Assembly (NCBI GenBank): GCA_944474755.1
Contig: OX104122.1
Location: 22,221,714 to 22,285,713, forward strand
Reading direction: 5' to 3'
Origin: Limnoperna fortunei
Lineage: Eukaryota; Mollusca; Bivalvia; Mytilida; Modiolidae
Length of the DNA stretch: 64,000 bases
Shown here: in pieces, positions 24,317 to 38,364 of the stretch
How the letters are laid out: each line of letters starts with the position of its first letter
Position numbering within the stretch: position 1 is the first letter of the stretch
The notes under the pieces: model-generated
The model's input: the letters and a program-made list of their open reading frames with translations, nothing else
What the model was told of the DNA's origin: nothing
Database searches by the model: none
Position numbers and translations under genes: made by a program

Positions 24317-24916
24317 CCTCTCGGGGAGAAATAATTCAAATGAAAATTAAGTGTCCCCGCTCGCCCTGTCTATTATACCAGTGTGTCGATTGTTTTAATG
24401 AGATAAATAAATTATTTAATTGCAATAAACCAGTTCATTGCCATTGCTATTCACGTATTATCTACACAATACATGTACATGTATATATTATTAGGAAGAG
24501 TAACAACGAAGAATTAAATTGAAGAATTTATTTATAACATGTAAATTGGTTAAATGTCGGATTTCGGTAACTAACTAAAAATTATCGCAAGTTACATGCG
24601 ACGTTTTGTTTTTGGCTAAAGGGCGATGACCATTACTGTGTACGAACGAGATCGTATTGAAAACGTATAACATACGTTGTCGCAATTCCACCACTTAGTG
24701 CTTAATTCAATGGCGAGTCTTACATGTCTGTTCCATTTCCTGAACTGCATTCAATTGCCAGAATTGATCAACTACTGTATTATAACGTTTCAAATGTTTC
24801 CGGAAGCAGGTGTTCAATGTTTTCCGTCAATGTTTGCAAATATTGGTCTATTTGGTACACCTCAACCATTGTAAAAATAGAAAATGAACACTTGTCGGAC
24901 TTGCCAGTTTTTTGGT

Positions 24917-25107
24917 ATCGCTTCTCGGCCTTTTGGCTAAGATCAAAGTGTAGTATCTGTTCTTATCAGCTTAATATCTGATACGTGCCCCATGTGGGTA
25001 CTTCGATATTAAACTGATTTTTGCAACTAGGTGAGAAGTTAGGTGCTTGCACCGCTCTTGCCACGAGTTGGCCTGGTATTGCAGTACCTCCAGGATCGGC
25101 TCACTCC
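24917..25107 (+). ncRNA. U2: U2 snRNA, copy 13
   Basis: Same sequence as copy 1 by eye. Confidence 0.97.
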
Positions 25108-25707
25108 CCTCTCGGGGAGAAATAATTCAAATGAAAATTAAGTGTCCCCGCTCGCCCTGTCTATTATACCAGTGTGTCGATTGTTTTAATGAGATAAATA
25201 AATTATTTAATTGCAATAAACCAGTTCATTGCCATTGCTATTCACGTATTATCTACACAATACATGTACATGTATATATTATTAGGAAGAGTAACAACGA
25301 AGAATTAAATTGAAGAATTTATTTATAACATGTAAATTGGTTAAATGTCGGATTTCGGTAACTAACTAAAAATTATCGCAAGTTACATGCGACGTTTTGT
25401 TTTTGGCTAAAGGGCGATGACCATTACTGTGTACGAACGAGATCGTATTGAAAACGTATAACATACGTTGTCGCAATTCCACCACTTAGTGCTTAATTCA
25501 ATGGCGAGTCTTACATGTCTGTTCCATTTCCTGAACTGCATTCAATTGCCAGAATTGATCAACTACTGTATTATAACGTTTCAAATGTTTCCGGAAGCAG
25601 GTGTTCAATGTTTTCCGTCAATGTTTGCAAATATTGGTCTATTTGGTACACCTCAACCATTGTAAAAATAGAAAATGAACACTTGTCGGACTTGCCAGTT
25701 TTTTGGT

Positions 25708-25898
25708 ATCGCTTCTCGGCCTTTTGGCTAAGATCAAAGTGTAGTATCTGTTCTTATCAGCTTAATATCTGATACGTGCCCCATGTGGGTACTTCGATAT
25801 TAAACTGATTTTTGCAACTAGGTGAGAAGTTAGGTGCTTGCACCGCTCTTGCCACGAGTTGGCCTGGTATTGCAGTACCTCCAGGATCGGCTCACTCC
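25708..25898 (+). ncRNA. U2: U2 snRNA, copy 14
   Basis: Same sequence as copy 1 by eye. Confidence 0.97.
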
Positions 25899-26498
25899 CC
25901 TCTCGGGGAGAAATAATTCAAATGAAAATTAAGTGTCCCCGCTCGCCCTGTCTATTATACCAGTGTGTCGATTGTTTTAATGAGATAAATAAATTATTTA
26001 ATTGCAATAAACCAGTTCATTGCCATTGCTATTCACGTATTATCTACACAATACATGTACATGTATATATTATTAGGAAGAGTAACAACGAAGAATTAAA
26101 TTGAAGAATTTATTTATAACATGTAAATTGGTTAAATGTCGGATTTCGGTAACTAACTAAAAATTATCGCAAGTTACATGCGACGTTTTGTTTTTGGCTA
26201 AAGGGCGATGACCATTACTGTGTACGAACGAGATCGTATTGAAAACGTATAACATACGTTGTCGCAATTCCACCACTTAGTGCTTAATTCAATGGCGAGT
26301 CTTACATGTCTGTTCCATTTCCTGAACTGCATTCAATTGCCAGAATTGATCAACTACTGTATTATAACGTTTCAAATGTTTCCGGAAGCAGGTGTTCAAT
26401 GTTTTCCGTCAATGTTTGCAAATATTGGTCTATTTGGTACACCTCAACCATTGTAAAAATAGAAAATGAACACTTGTCGGACTTGCCAGTTTTTTGGT

Positions 26499-26689
26499 AT
26501 CGCTTCTCGGCCTTTTGGCTAAGATCAAAGTGTAGTATCTGTTCTTATCAGCTTAATATCTGATACGTGCCCCATGTGGGTACTTCGATATTAAACTGAT
26601 TTTTGCAACTAGGTGAGAAGTTAGGTGCTTGCACCGCTCTTGCCACGAGTTGGCCTGGTATTGCAGTACCTCCAGGATCGGCTCACTCC
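26499..26689 (+). ncRNA. U2: U2 snRNA, copy 15
   Basis: Same sequence as copy 1 by eye. Confidence 0.97.
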
Positions 26690-27289
26690 CCTCTCGGGGA
26701 GAAATAATTCAAATGAAAATTAAGTGTCCCCGCTCGCCCTGTCTATTATACCAGTGTGTCGATTGTTTTAATGAGATAAATAAATTATTTAATTGCAATA
26801 AACCAGTTCATTGCCATTGCTATTCACGTATTATCTACACAATACATGTACATGTATATATTATTAGGAAGAGTAACAACGAAGAATTAAATTGAAGAAT
26901 TTATTTATAACATGTAAATTGGTTAAATGTCGGATTTCGGTAACTAACTAAAAATTATCGCAAGTTACATGCGACGTTTTGTTTTTGGCTAAAGGGCGAT
27001 GACCATTACTGTGTACGAACGAGATCGTATTGAAAACGTATAACATACGTTGTCGCAATTCCACCACTTAGTGCTTAATTCAATGGCGAGTCTTACATGT
27101 CTGTTCCATTTCCTGAACTGCATTCAATTGCCAGAATTGATCAACTACTGTATTATAACGTTTCAAATGTTTCCGGAAGCAGGTGTTCAATGTTTTCCGT
27201 CAATGTTTGCAAATATTGGTCTATTTGGTACACCTCAACCATTGTAAAAATAGAAAATGAACACTTGTCGGACTTGCCAGTTTTTTGGT

Positions 27290-27480
27290 ATCGCTTCTCG
27301 GCCTTTTGGCTAAGATCAAAGTGTAGTATCTGTTCTTATCAGCTTAATATCTGATACGTGCCCCATGTGGGTACTTCGATATTAAACTGATTTTTGCAAC
27401 TAGGTGAGAAGTTAGGTGCTTGCACCGCTCTTGCCACGAGTTGGCCTGGTATTGCAGTACCTCCAGGATCGGCTCACTCC
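27290..27480 (+). ncRNA. U2: U2 snRNA, copy 16
   Basis: Same sequence as copy 1 by eye. Confidence 0.97.
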
Positions 27481-28080
27481 CCTCTCGGGGAGAAATAATT
27501 CAAATGAAAATTAAGTGTCCCCGCTCGCCCTGTCTATTATACCAGTGTGTCGATTGTTTTAATGAGATAAATAAATTATTTAATTGCAATAAACCAGTTC
27601 ATTGCCATTGCTATTCACGTATTATCTACACAATACATGTACATGTATATATTATTAGGAAGAGTAACAACGAAGAATTAAATTGAAGAATTTATTTATA
27701 ACATGTAAATTGGTTAAATGTCGGATTTCGGTAACTAACTAAAAATTATCGCAAGTTACATGCGACGTTTTGTTTTTGGCTAAAGGGCGATGACCATTAC
27801 TGTGTACGAACGAGATCGTATTGAAAACGTATAACATACGTTGTCGCAATTCCACCACTTAGTGCTTAATTCAATGGCGAGTCTTACATGTCTGTTCCAT
27901 TTCCTGAACTGCATTCAATTGCCAGAATTGATCAACTACTGTATTATAACGTTTCAAATGTTTCCGGAAGCAGGTGTTCAATGTTTTCCGTCAATGTTTG
28001 CAAATATTGGTCTATTTGGTACACCTCAACCATTGTAAAAATAGAAAATGAACACTTGTCGGACTTGCCAGTTTTTTGGT

Positions 28081-28271
28081 ATCGCTTCTCGGCCTTTTGG
28101 CTAAGATCAAAGTGTAGTATCTGTTCTTATCAGCTTAATATCTGATACGTGCCCCATGTGGGTACTTCGATATTAAACTGATTTTTGCAACTAGGTGAGA
28201 AGTTAGGTGCTTGCACCGCTCTTGCCACGAGTTGGCCTGGTATTGCAGTACCTCCAGGATCGGCTCACTCC
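28081..28271 (+). ncRNA. U2: U2 snRNA, copy 17
   Basis: Same sequence as copy 1 by eye. Confidence 0.97.
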
Positions 28272-28871
28272 CCTCTCGGGGAGAAATAATTCAAATGAAA
28301 ATTAAGTGTCCCCGCTCGCCCTGTCTATTATACCAGTGTGTCGATTGTTTTAATGAGATAAATAAATTATTTAATTGCAATAAACCAGTTCATTGCCATT
28401 GCTATTCACGTATTATCTACACAATACATGTACATGTATATATTATTAGGAAGAGTAACAACGAAGAATTAAATTGAAGAATTTATTTATAACATGTAAA
28501 TTGGTTAAATGTCGGATTTCGGTAACTAACTAAAAATTATCGCAAGTTACATGCGACGTTTTGTTTTTGGCTAAAGGGCGATGACCATTACTGTGTACGA
28601 ACGAGATCGTATTGAAAACGTATAACATACGTTGTCGCAATTCCACCACTTAGTGCTTAATTCAATGGCGAGTCTTACATGTCTGTTCCATTTCCTGAAC
28701 TGCATTCAATTGCCAGAATTGATCAACTACTGTATTATAACGTTTCAAATGTTTCCGGAAGCAGGTGTTCAATGTTTTCCGTCAATGTTTGCAAATATTT
28801 TTCTATTTGGTACACCTCAACCATTGTAAAAATAGAAAATGAACACTTGTCGGACTTGCCAGTTTTTTGGT

Positions 28872-29062
28872 ATCGCTTCTCGGCCTTTTGGCTAAGATCA
28901 AAGTGTAGTATCTGTTCTTATCAGCTTAATATCTGATACGTGCCCCATGTGGGTACTTCGATATTAAACTGATTTTTGCAACTAGGTGAGAAGTTAGGTG
29001 CTTGCACCGCTCTTGCCACGAGTTGGCCTGGTATTGCAGTACCTCCAGGATCGGCTCACTCC
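28872..29062 (+). ncRNA. U2: U2 snRNA, copy 18
   Basis: Gene as copy 1. Its upstream region carries GG to TT at 28800-28801, about 71 bp before the start and near the candidate promoter. Confidence 0.97.
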
Positions 29063-29662
29063 CCTCTCGGGGAGAAATAATTCAAATGAAAATTAAGTGT
29101 CCCCGCTCGCCCTGTCTATTATACCAGTGTGTCGATTGTTTTAATGAGATAAATAAATTATTTAATTGCAATAAACCAGTTCATTGCCATTGCTATTCAC
29201 GTATTATCTACACAATACATGTACATGTATATATTATTAGGAAGAGTAACAACGAAGAATTAAATTGAAGAATTTATTTATAACATGTAAATTGGTTAAA
29301 TGTCGGATTTCGGTAACTAACTAAAAATTATCGCAAGTTACATGCGACGTTTTGTTTTTGGCTAAAGGGCGATGACCATTACTGTGTACGAACGAGATCG
29401 TATTGAAAACGTATAACATACGTTGTCGCAATTCCACCACTTAGTGCTTAATTCAATGGCGAGTCTTACATGTCTGTTCCATTTCCTGAACTGCATTCAA
29501 TTGCCAGAATTGATCAACTACTGTATTATAACGTTTCAAATGTTTCCGGAAGCAGGTGTTCAATGTTTTCCGTCAATGTTTGCAAATATTGGTCTATTTG
29601 GTACACCTCAACCATTGTAAAAATAGAAAATGAACACTTGTCGGACTTGCCAGTTTTTTGGT

Positions 29663-29853
29663 ATCGCTTCTCGGCCTTTTGGCTAAGATCAAAGTGTAGT
29701 ATCTGTTCTTATCAGCTTAATATCTGATACGTGCCCCATGTGGGTACTTCGATATTAAACTGATTTTTGCAACTAGGTGAGAAGTTAGGTGCTTGCACCG
29801 CTCTTGCCACGAGTTGGCCTGGTATTGCAGTACCTCCAGGATCGGCTCACTCC
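29663..29853 (+). ncRNA. U2: U2 snRNA, copy 19
   Basis: Same sequence as copy 1 by eye. Confidence 0.97.
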
Positions 29854-30453
29854 CCTCTCGGGGAGAAATAATTCAAATGAAAATTAAGTGTCCCCGCTCG
29901 CCCTGTCTATTATACCAGTGTGTCGATTGTTTTAATGAGATAAATAAATTATTTAATTGCAATAAACCAGTTCATTGCCATTGCTATTCACGTATTATCT
30001 ACACAATACATGTACATGTATATATTATTAGGAAGAGTAACAACGAAGAATTAAATTGAAGAATTTATTTATAACATGTAAATTGGTTAAATGTCGGATT
30101 TCGGTAACTAACTAAAAATTATCGCAAGTTACATGCGACGTTTTGTTTTTGGCTAAAGGGCGATGACCATTACTGTGTACGAACGAGATCGTATTGAAAA
30201 CGTATAACATACGTTGTCGCAATTCCACCACTTAGTGCTTAATTCAATGGCGAGTCTTACATGTCTGTTCCATTTCCTGAACTGCATTCAATTGCCAGAA
30301 TTGATCAACTACTGTATTATAACGTTTCAAATGTTTCCGGAAGCAGGTGTTCAATGTTTTCCGTCAATGTTTGCAAATATTGGTCTATTTGGTACACCTC
30401 AACCATTGTAAAAATAGAAAATGAACACTTGTCGGACTTGCCAGTTTTTTGGT

Positions 30454-30644
30454 ATCGCTTCTCGGCCTTTTGGCTAAGATCAAAGTGTAGTATCTGTTCT
30501 TATCAGCTTAATATCTGATACGTGCCCCATGTGGGTACTTCGATATTAAACTGATTTTTGCAACTAGGTGAGAAGTTAGGTGCTTGCACCGCTCTTGCCA
30601 CGAGTTGGCCTGGTATTGCAGTACCTCCAGGATCGGCTCACTCC
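30454..30644 (+). ncRNA. U2: U2 snRNA, copy 20
   Basis: Same sequence as copy 1 by eye. Confidence 0.97.
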
Positions 30645-31244
30645 CCTCTCGGGGAGAAATAATTCAAATGAAAATTAAGTGTCCCCGCTCGCCCTGTCTA
30701 TTATACCAGTGTGTCGATTGTTTTAATGAGATAAATAAATTATTTAATTGCAATAAACCAGTTCATTGCCATTGCTATTCACGTATTATCTACACAATAC
30801 ATGTACATGTATATATTATTAGGAAGAGTAACAACGAAGAATTAAATTGAAGAATTTATTTATAACATGTAAATTGGTTAAATGTCGGATTTCGGTAACT
30901 AACTAAAAATTATCGCAAGTTACATGCGACGTTTTGTTTTTGGCTAAAGGGCGATGACCATTACTGTGTACGAACGAGATCGTATTGAAAACGTATAACA
31001 TACGTTGTCGCAATTCCACCACTTAGTGCTTAATTCAATGGCGAGTCTTACATGTCTGTTCCATTTCCTGAACTGCATTCAATTGCCAGAATTGATCAAC
31101 TACTGTATTATAACGTTTCAAATGTTTCCGGAAGCAGGTGTTCAATGTTTTCCGTCAATGTTTGCAAATATTGGTCTATTTGGTACACCTCAACCATTGT
31201 AAAAATAGAAAATGAACACTTGTCGGACTTGCCAGTTTTTTGGT

Positions 31245-31435
31245 ATCGCTTCTCGGCCTTTTGGCTAAGATCAAAGTGTAGTATCTGTTCTTATCAGCTT
31301 AATATCTGATACGTGCCCCATGTGGGTACTTCGATATTAAACTGATTTTTGCAACTAGGTGAGAAGTTAGGTGCTTGCACCGCTCTTGCCACGAGTTGGC
31401 CTGGTATTGCAGTACCTCCAGGATCGGCTCACTCC
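31245..31435 (+). ncRNA. U2: U2 snRNA, copy 21
   Basis: Same sequence as copy 1 by eye. Confidence 0.97.
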
Positions 31436-32035
31436 CCTCTCGGGGAGAAATAATTCAAATGAAAATTAAGTGTCCCCGCTCGCCCTGTCTATTATACCAG
31501 TGTGTCGATTGTTTTAATGAGATAAATAAATTATTTAATTGCAATAAACCAGTTCATTGCCATTGCTATTCACGTATTATCTACACAATACATGTACATG
31601 TATATATTATTAGGAAGAGTAACAACGAAGAATTAAATTGAAGAATTTATTTATAACATGTAAATTGGTTAAATGTCGGATTTCGGTAACTAACTAAAAA
31701 TTATCGCAAGTTACATGCGACGTTTTGTTTTTGGCTAAAGGGCGATGACCATTACTGTGTACGAACGAGATCGTATTGAAAACGTATAACATACGTTGTC
31801 GCAATTCCACCACTTAGTGCTTAATTCAATGGCGAGTCTTACATGTCTGTTCCATTTCCTGAACTGCATTCAATTGCCAGAATTGATCAACTACTGTATT
31901 ATAACGTTTCAAATGTTTCCGGAAGCAGGTGTTCAATGTTTTCCGTCAATGTTTGCAAATATTGGTCTATTTGGTACACCTCAACCATTGTAAAAATAGA
32001 AAATGAACACTTGTCGGACTTGCCAGTTTTTTGGT

Positions 32036-32226
32036 ATCGCTTCTCGGCCTTTTGGCTAAGATCAAAGTGTAGTATCTGTTCTTATCAGCTTAATATCTGA
32101 TACGTGCCCCATGTGGGTACTTCGATATTAAACTGATTTTTGCAACTAGGTGAGAAGTTAGGTGCTTGCACCGCTCTTGCCACGAGTTGGCCTGGTATTG
32201 CAGTACCTCCAGGATCGGCTCACTCC
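32036..32226 (+). ncRNA. U2: U2 snRNA, copy 22
   Basis: Same sequence as copy 1 by eye. Confidence 0.97.
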
Positions 32227-32826
32227 CCTCTCGGGGAGAAATAATTCAAATGAAAATTAAGTGTCCCCGCTCGCCCTGTCTATTATACCAGTGTGTCGAT
32301 TGTTTTAATGAGATAAATAAATTATTTAATTGCAATAAACCAGTTCATTGCCATTGCTATTCACGTATTATCTACACAATACATGTACATGTATATATTA
32401 TTAGGAAGAGTAACAACGAAGAATTAAATTGAAGAATTTATTTATAACATGTAAATTGGTTAAATGTCGGATTTCGGTAACTAACTAAAAATTATCGCAA
32501 GTTACATGCGACGTTTTGTTTTTGGCTAAAGGGCGATGACCATTACTGTGTACGAACGAGATCGTATTGAAAACGTATAACATACGTTGTCGCAATTCCA
32601 CCACTTAGTGCTTAATTCAATGGCGAGTCTTACATGTCTGTTCCATTTCCTGAACTGCATTCAATTGCCAGAATTGATCAACTACTGTATTATAACGTTT
32701 CAAATGTTTCCGGAAGCAGGTGTTCAATGTTTTCCGTCAATGTTTGCAAATATTGGTCTATTTGGTACACCGCAACCATTGTAAAAATAGAAAATGAACA
32801 CTTGTCGGACTTGCCAGTTTTTTGGT

Positions 32827-33017
32827 ATCGCTTCTCGGCCTTTTGGCTAAGATCAAAGTGTAGTATCTGTTCTTATCAGCTTAATATCTGATACGTGCCC
32901 CATGTGGGTACTTCGATATTAAACTGATTTTTGCAACTAGGTGAGAAGTTAGGTGCTTGCACCGCTCTTGCCACGAGTTGGCCTGGTATTGCAGTACCTC
33001 CAGGATCGGCTCACTCC
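32827..33017 (+). ncRNA. U2: U2 snRNA, copy 23
   Basis: Gene as copy 1. T to G at 32772 (-55) falls in the candidate PSE of this copy. Confidence 0.97.
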
Positions 33018-33617
33018 CCTCTCGGGGAGAAATAATTCAAATGAAAATTAAGTGTCCCCGCTCGCCCTGTCTATTATACCAGTGTGTCGATTGTTTTAAT
33101 GAGATAAATAAATTATTTAATTGCAATAAACCAGTTCATTGCCATTGCTATTCACGTATTATCTACACAATACATGTACATGTATATATTATTAGGAAGA
33201 GTAACAACGAAGAATTAAATTGAAGAATTTATTTATAACATGTAAATTGGTTAAATGTCGGATTTCGGTAACTAACTAAAAATTATCGCAAGTTACATGC
33301 GACGTTTTGTTTTTGGCTAAAGGGCGATGACCATTACTGTGTACGAACGAGATCGTATTGAAAACGTATAACATACGTTGTCGCAATTCCACCACTTAGT
33401 GCTTAATTCAATGGCGAGTCTTACATGTCTGTTCCATTTCCTGAACTGCATTCAATTGCCAGAATTGATCAACTACTGTATTATAACGTTTCAAATGTTT
33501 CCGGAAGCAGGTGTTCAATGTTTTCCGTCAATGTTTGCAAATATTGGTCTATTTGGTACACCTCAACCATTGTAAAAATAGAAAATGAACACTTGTCGGA
33601 CTTGCCAGTTTTTTGGT

Positions 33618-33808
33618 ATCGCTTCTCGGCCTTTTGGCTAAGATCAAAGTGTAGTATCTGTTCTTATCAGCTTAATATCTGATACGTGCCCCATGTGGGT
33701 ACTTCGATATTAAACTGATTTTTGCAACTAGGTGAGAAGTTAGGTGCTTGCACCGCTCTTGCCACGAGTTGGCCTGGTATTGCAGTACCTCCAGGATCGG
33801 CTCACTCC
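33618..33808 (+). ncRNA. U2: U2 snRNA, copy 24
   Basis: Same sequence as copy 1 by eye. Confidence 0.97.
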
Positions 33809-34408
33809 CCTCTCGGGGAGAAATAATTCAAATGAAAATTAAGTGTCCCCGCTCGCCCTGTCTATTATACCAGTGTGTCGATTGTTTTAATGAGATAAAT
33901 AAATTATTTAATTGCAATAAACCAGTTCATTGCCATTGCTATTCACGTATTATCTACACAATACATGTACATGTATATATTATTAGGAAGAGTAACAACG
34001 AAGAATTAAATTGAAGAATTTATTTATAACATGTAAATTGGTTAAATGTCGGATTTCGGTAACTAACTAAAAATTATCGCAAGTTACATGCGACGTTTTG
34101 TTTTTGGCTAAAGGGCGATGACCATTACTGTGTACGAACGAGATCGTATTGAAAACGTATAACATACGTTGTCGCAATTCCACCACTTAGTGCTTAATTC
34201 AATGGCGAGTCTTACATGTCTGTTCCATTTCCTGAACTGCATTCAATTGCCAGAATTGATCAACTACTGTATTATAACGTTTCAAATGTTTCCGGAAGCA
34301 GGTGTTCAATGTTTTCCGTCAATGTTTGCAAATATTGGTCTATTTGGTACACCTCAACCATTGTAAAAATAGAAAATGAACACTTGTCGGACTTGCCAGT
34401 TTTTTGGT

Positions 34409-34599
34409 ATCGCTTCTCGGCCTTTTGGCTAAGATCAAAGTGTAGTATCTGTTCTTATCAGCTTAATATCTGATACGTGCCCCATGTGGGTACTTCGATA
34501 TTAAACTGATTTTTGCAACTAGGTGAGAAGTTAGGTGCTTGCACCGCTCTTGCCACGAGTTGGCCTGGTATTGCAGTACCTCCAGGATCGGCTCACTCC
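34409..34599 (+). ncRNA. U2: U2 snRNA, copy 25
   Basis: Same sequence as copy 1 by eye. Confidence 0.97.
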
Positions 34600-35199
34600 C
34601 CTCTCGGGGAGAAATAATTCAAATGAAAATTAAGTGTCCCCGCTCGCCCTGTCTATTATACCAGTGTGTCGATTGTTTTAATGAGATAAATAAATTATTT
34701 AATTGCAATAAACCAGTTCATTGCCATTGCTATTCACGTATTATCTACACAATACATGTACATGTATATATTATTAGGAAGAGTAACAACGAAGAATTAA
34801 ATTGAAGAATTTATTTATAACATGTAAATTGGTTAAATGTCGGATTTCGGTAACTAACTAAAAATTATCGCAAGTTACATGCGACGTTTTGTTTTTGGCT
34901 AAAGGGCGATGACCATTACTGTGTACGAACGAGATCGTATTGAAAACGTATAACATACGTTGTCGCAATTCCACCACTTAGTGCTTAATTCAATGGCGAG
35001 TCTTACATGTCTGTTCCATTTCCTGAACTGCATTCAATTGCCAGAATTGATCAACTACTGTATTATAACGTTTCAAATGTTTCCGGAAGCAGGTGTTCAA
35101 TGTTTTCCGTCAATGTTTGCAAATATTGGTCTATTTGGTACACCTCAACCATTGTAAAAATAGAAAATGAACACTTGTCGGACTTGCCAGTTTTTTGGT

Positions 35200-35390
35200 A
35201 TCGCTTCTCGGCCTTTTGGCTAAGATCAAAGTGTAGTATCTGTTCTTATCAGCTTAATATCTGATACGTGCCCCATGTGGGTACTTCGATATTAAACTGA
35301 TTTTTGCAACTAGGTGAGAAGTTAGGTGCTTGCACCGCTCTTGCCACGAGTTGGCCTGGTATTGCAGTACCTCCAGGATCGGCTCACTCC
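35200..35390 (+). ncRNA. U2: U2 snRNA, copy 26
   Basis: Same sequence as copy 1 by eye. Confidence 0.97.
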
Positions 35391-35991
35391 CCTCTCGGGG
35401 AGAAATAATTCAAATGAAAATTAAGTGTCCCCGCTCGCCCTGTCTATTATACCAGTGTGTCGATTGTTTTAATGAGATAAATAAATTATTTAATTGCAAT
35501 AAACCAGTTCATTGCCATTGCTATTCACGTATTATCTACACAATACATGTACATGTATATATTATTAGGAAGAGTAACAACGAAGAATTAAATTGAAGAA
35601 TTTATTTATAACATGTAAATTGGTTAAATGTCGGATTTCGGTAACTAACTAAAAATTATCGCAAGTTACATGCGACGTTTTGTTTTTGGCTAAAGGGCGA
35701 TGACCATTACTGTGTACGAACGAGATCGTATTGAAAACGTATAACATACGTTGTCGCAATTCCAACACTTAGTGCTTAATTCAATGGCGAGTCTTACATG
35801 TCTGTTCCATTTCCTGAACTGCATTCAATTGCCAGAATTGATCAACTACTGTATTATAACGTTTCAAATGTTTCCGGAAGCAGGTGTTCAATGTTTTCCG
35901 TCAATGTTTGCAAATATTGGTCTATTTGGTACACCTCAACCATTGTAAAAATAGAAAATGAACACTTGTCGGACTTGCCAGTTTTTTTGGT

Positions 35992-36182
35992 ATCGCTTCT
36001 CGGCCTTTTGGCTAAGATCAAAGTGTAGTATCTGTTCTTATCAGCTTAATATCTGATACGTGCCCCATGTGGGTACTTCGATATTAAACTGATTTTTGCA
36101 ACTAGGTGAGAAGTTAGGTGCTTGCACCGCTCTTGCCACGAGTTGGCCTGGTATTGCAGTACCTCCAGGATCGGCTCACTCC
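35992..36182 (+). ncRNA. U2: U2 snRNA, copy 27
   Basis: Gene as copy 1. One extra T sits in the T run just upstream (ending 35988), so the start shifts by one; spacer change C to A at 35765. Confidence 0.97.
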
Positions 36183-36782
36183 CCTCTCGGGGAGAAATAA
36201 TTCAAATGAAACTTAAGTGTCCCCGCTCGCCCTGTCTATTATACCAGTGTGTCGATTGTTTTAATGAGATAAATAAATTATTTAATTGCAATAAACCAGT
36301 TCATTGCCATTGCTATTCACGTATTATCTACACAATACATGTACATGTATATATTATTAGGAAGAGTAACAACGAAGAATTAAATTGAAGAATTTATTTA
36401 TAACATGTAAATTGGTTAAATGTCGGATTTCGGTAACTAACTAAAAATTATCGCAAGTTACATGCGACGTTTTGTTTTTGGCTAAAGGGCGATGACCATT
36501 ACTGTGTACGAACGAGATCGTATTGAAAACGTATAACATACGTTGTCGCAATTCCACCACTTAGTGCTTAATTCAATGGCGAGTCTTACATGTCTGTTCC
36601 ATTTCCTGAACTGCATTCAATTGCCAGAATTGATCAACTACTGTATTATAACGTTTCAAATGTTTCCGGAAGCAGGTGTTCAATGTTTTCCGTCAATGTT
36701 TGCAAATATTGGTCTATTTGGTACACCTCAACCATTGTAAAAATAGAAAATGAACACTTGTCGGACTTGCCAGTTTTTTGGT

Positions 36783-36973
36783 ATCGCTTCTCGGCCTTTT
36801 GGCTAAGATCAAAGTGTAGTATCTGTTCTTATCAGCTTAATATCTGATACGTGCCCCATGTGGGTACTTCGATATTAAACTGATTTTTGCAACTAGGTGA
36901 GAAGTTAGGTGCTTGCACCGCTCTTGCCACGAGTTGGCCTGGTATTGCAGTACCACCAGGATCGGCTCACTCC
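36783..36973 (+). ncRNA. U2: U2 snRNA, copy 28 (variant)
   Basis: Carries T to A at 36955, U2 nt 173, in the loop side of stem IV next to the closing CCAGG. Stem IV binds U2A'/U2B'' in known U2 particles, so the change could matter if expressed. Confidence 0.96.
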
Positions 36974-37573
36974 CCTCTCGGGGAGAAATAATTCAAATGA
37001 AAATTAAGTGTCCCCGCTCGCCCTGTCTATTATACCAGTGTGTCGATTGTTTTAATGAGATAAATAAATTATTTAATTGCAATAAACCAGTTCATTGCCA
37101 TTGCTATTCACGTATTATCTACACAATACATGTACATGTATATATTATTAGGAAGAGTAACAACGAAGAATTAAATTGAAGAATTTATTTATAACATGTA
37201 AATTGGTTAAATGTCGGATTTCGGTAACTAACTAAAAATTATCGCAAGTTACATGCGACGTTTTGTTTTTGGCTAAAGGGCGATGACCATTACTGTGTAC
37301 GAACGAGATCGTATTGAAAACGTATAACATACGTTGTCGCAATTCCACCACTTAGTGCTTAATTCAATGGCGAGTCTTACATGTCTGTTCCATTTCCTGA
37401 ACTGCATTCAATTGCCAGAATTGATCAACTACTGTATTATAACGTTTCAAATGTTTCCGGAAGCAGGTGTTCAATGTTTTCCGTCAATGTTTGCAAATAT
37501 TGGTCTATTTGGTACACCTCAACCATTGTAAAAATAGAAAATGAACACTTGTCGGACTTGCCAGTTTTTTGGT

Positions 37574-37764
37574 ATCGCTTCTCGGCCTTTTGGCTAAGAT
37601 CAAAGTGTAGTATCTGTTCTTATCAGCTTAATATCTGATACGTGCCCCATGTGGGTACTTCGATATTAAACTGATTTTTGCAACTAGGTGAGAAGTTAGG
37701 TGCTTGCACCGCTCTTGCCACGAGTTGGCCTGGTATTGCAGTACCTCCAGGATCGGCTCACTCC
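37574..37764 (+). ncRNA. U2: U2 snRNA, copy 29
   Basis: Last complete gene before element 1; same as copy 1 by eye. Confidence 0.97.
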
Positions 37765-38364
37765 CCTCTCGGGGAGAAATAATTCAAATGAAAATTAAGT
37801 GTCCCCGCTCGCCCTGTCTATTATACCAGTGTGTCGATTGTTTTAATGAGATAAATAAATTATTTAATTGCAATAAACCAGTTCATTGCCATTGCTATTC
37901 ACGTATTATCTACACAATACATGTACATGTATATATTATTAGGAAGAGTAACAACGAAGAATTAAATTGAAGAATTTATTTATAACATGTAAATTGGTTA
38001 AATGTCGGATTTCGGTAACTAACTAAAAATTATCGCAAGTTACATGCGACGTTTTGTTTTTGGCTAAAGGGCGATGACCATTACTGTGTACGAACGAGAT
38101 CGTATTGAAAACGTATAACATACGTTGTCGCAATTCCACCACTTAGTGCTTAATTCAATGGCGAGTCTTACATGTCTGTTCCATTTCCTGAACTGCATTC
38201 AATTGCCAGAATTGATCAACTACTGTATTATAACGTTTCAAATGTTTCCGGAAGCAGGTGTTCAATGTTTTCCGTCAATGTTTGCAAATATTGGTCTATT
38301 TGGTACACCTCAACCATTGTAAAAATAGAAAATGAACACTTGTCGGACTTGCCAGTTTTTTGGT

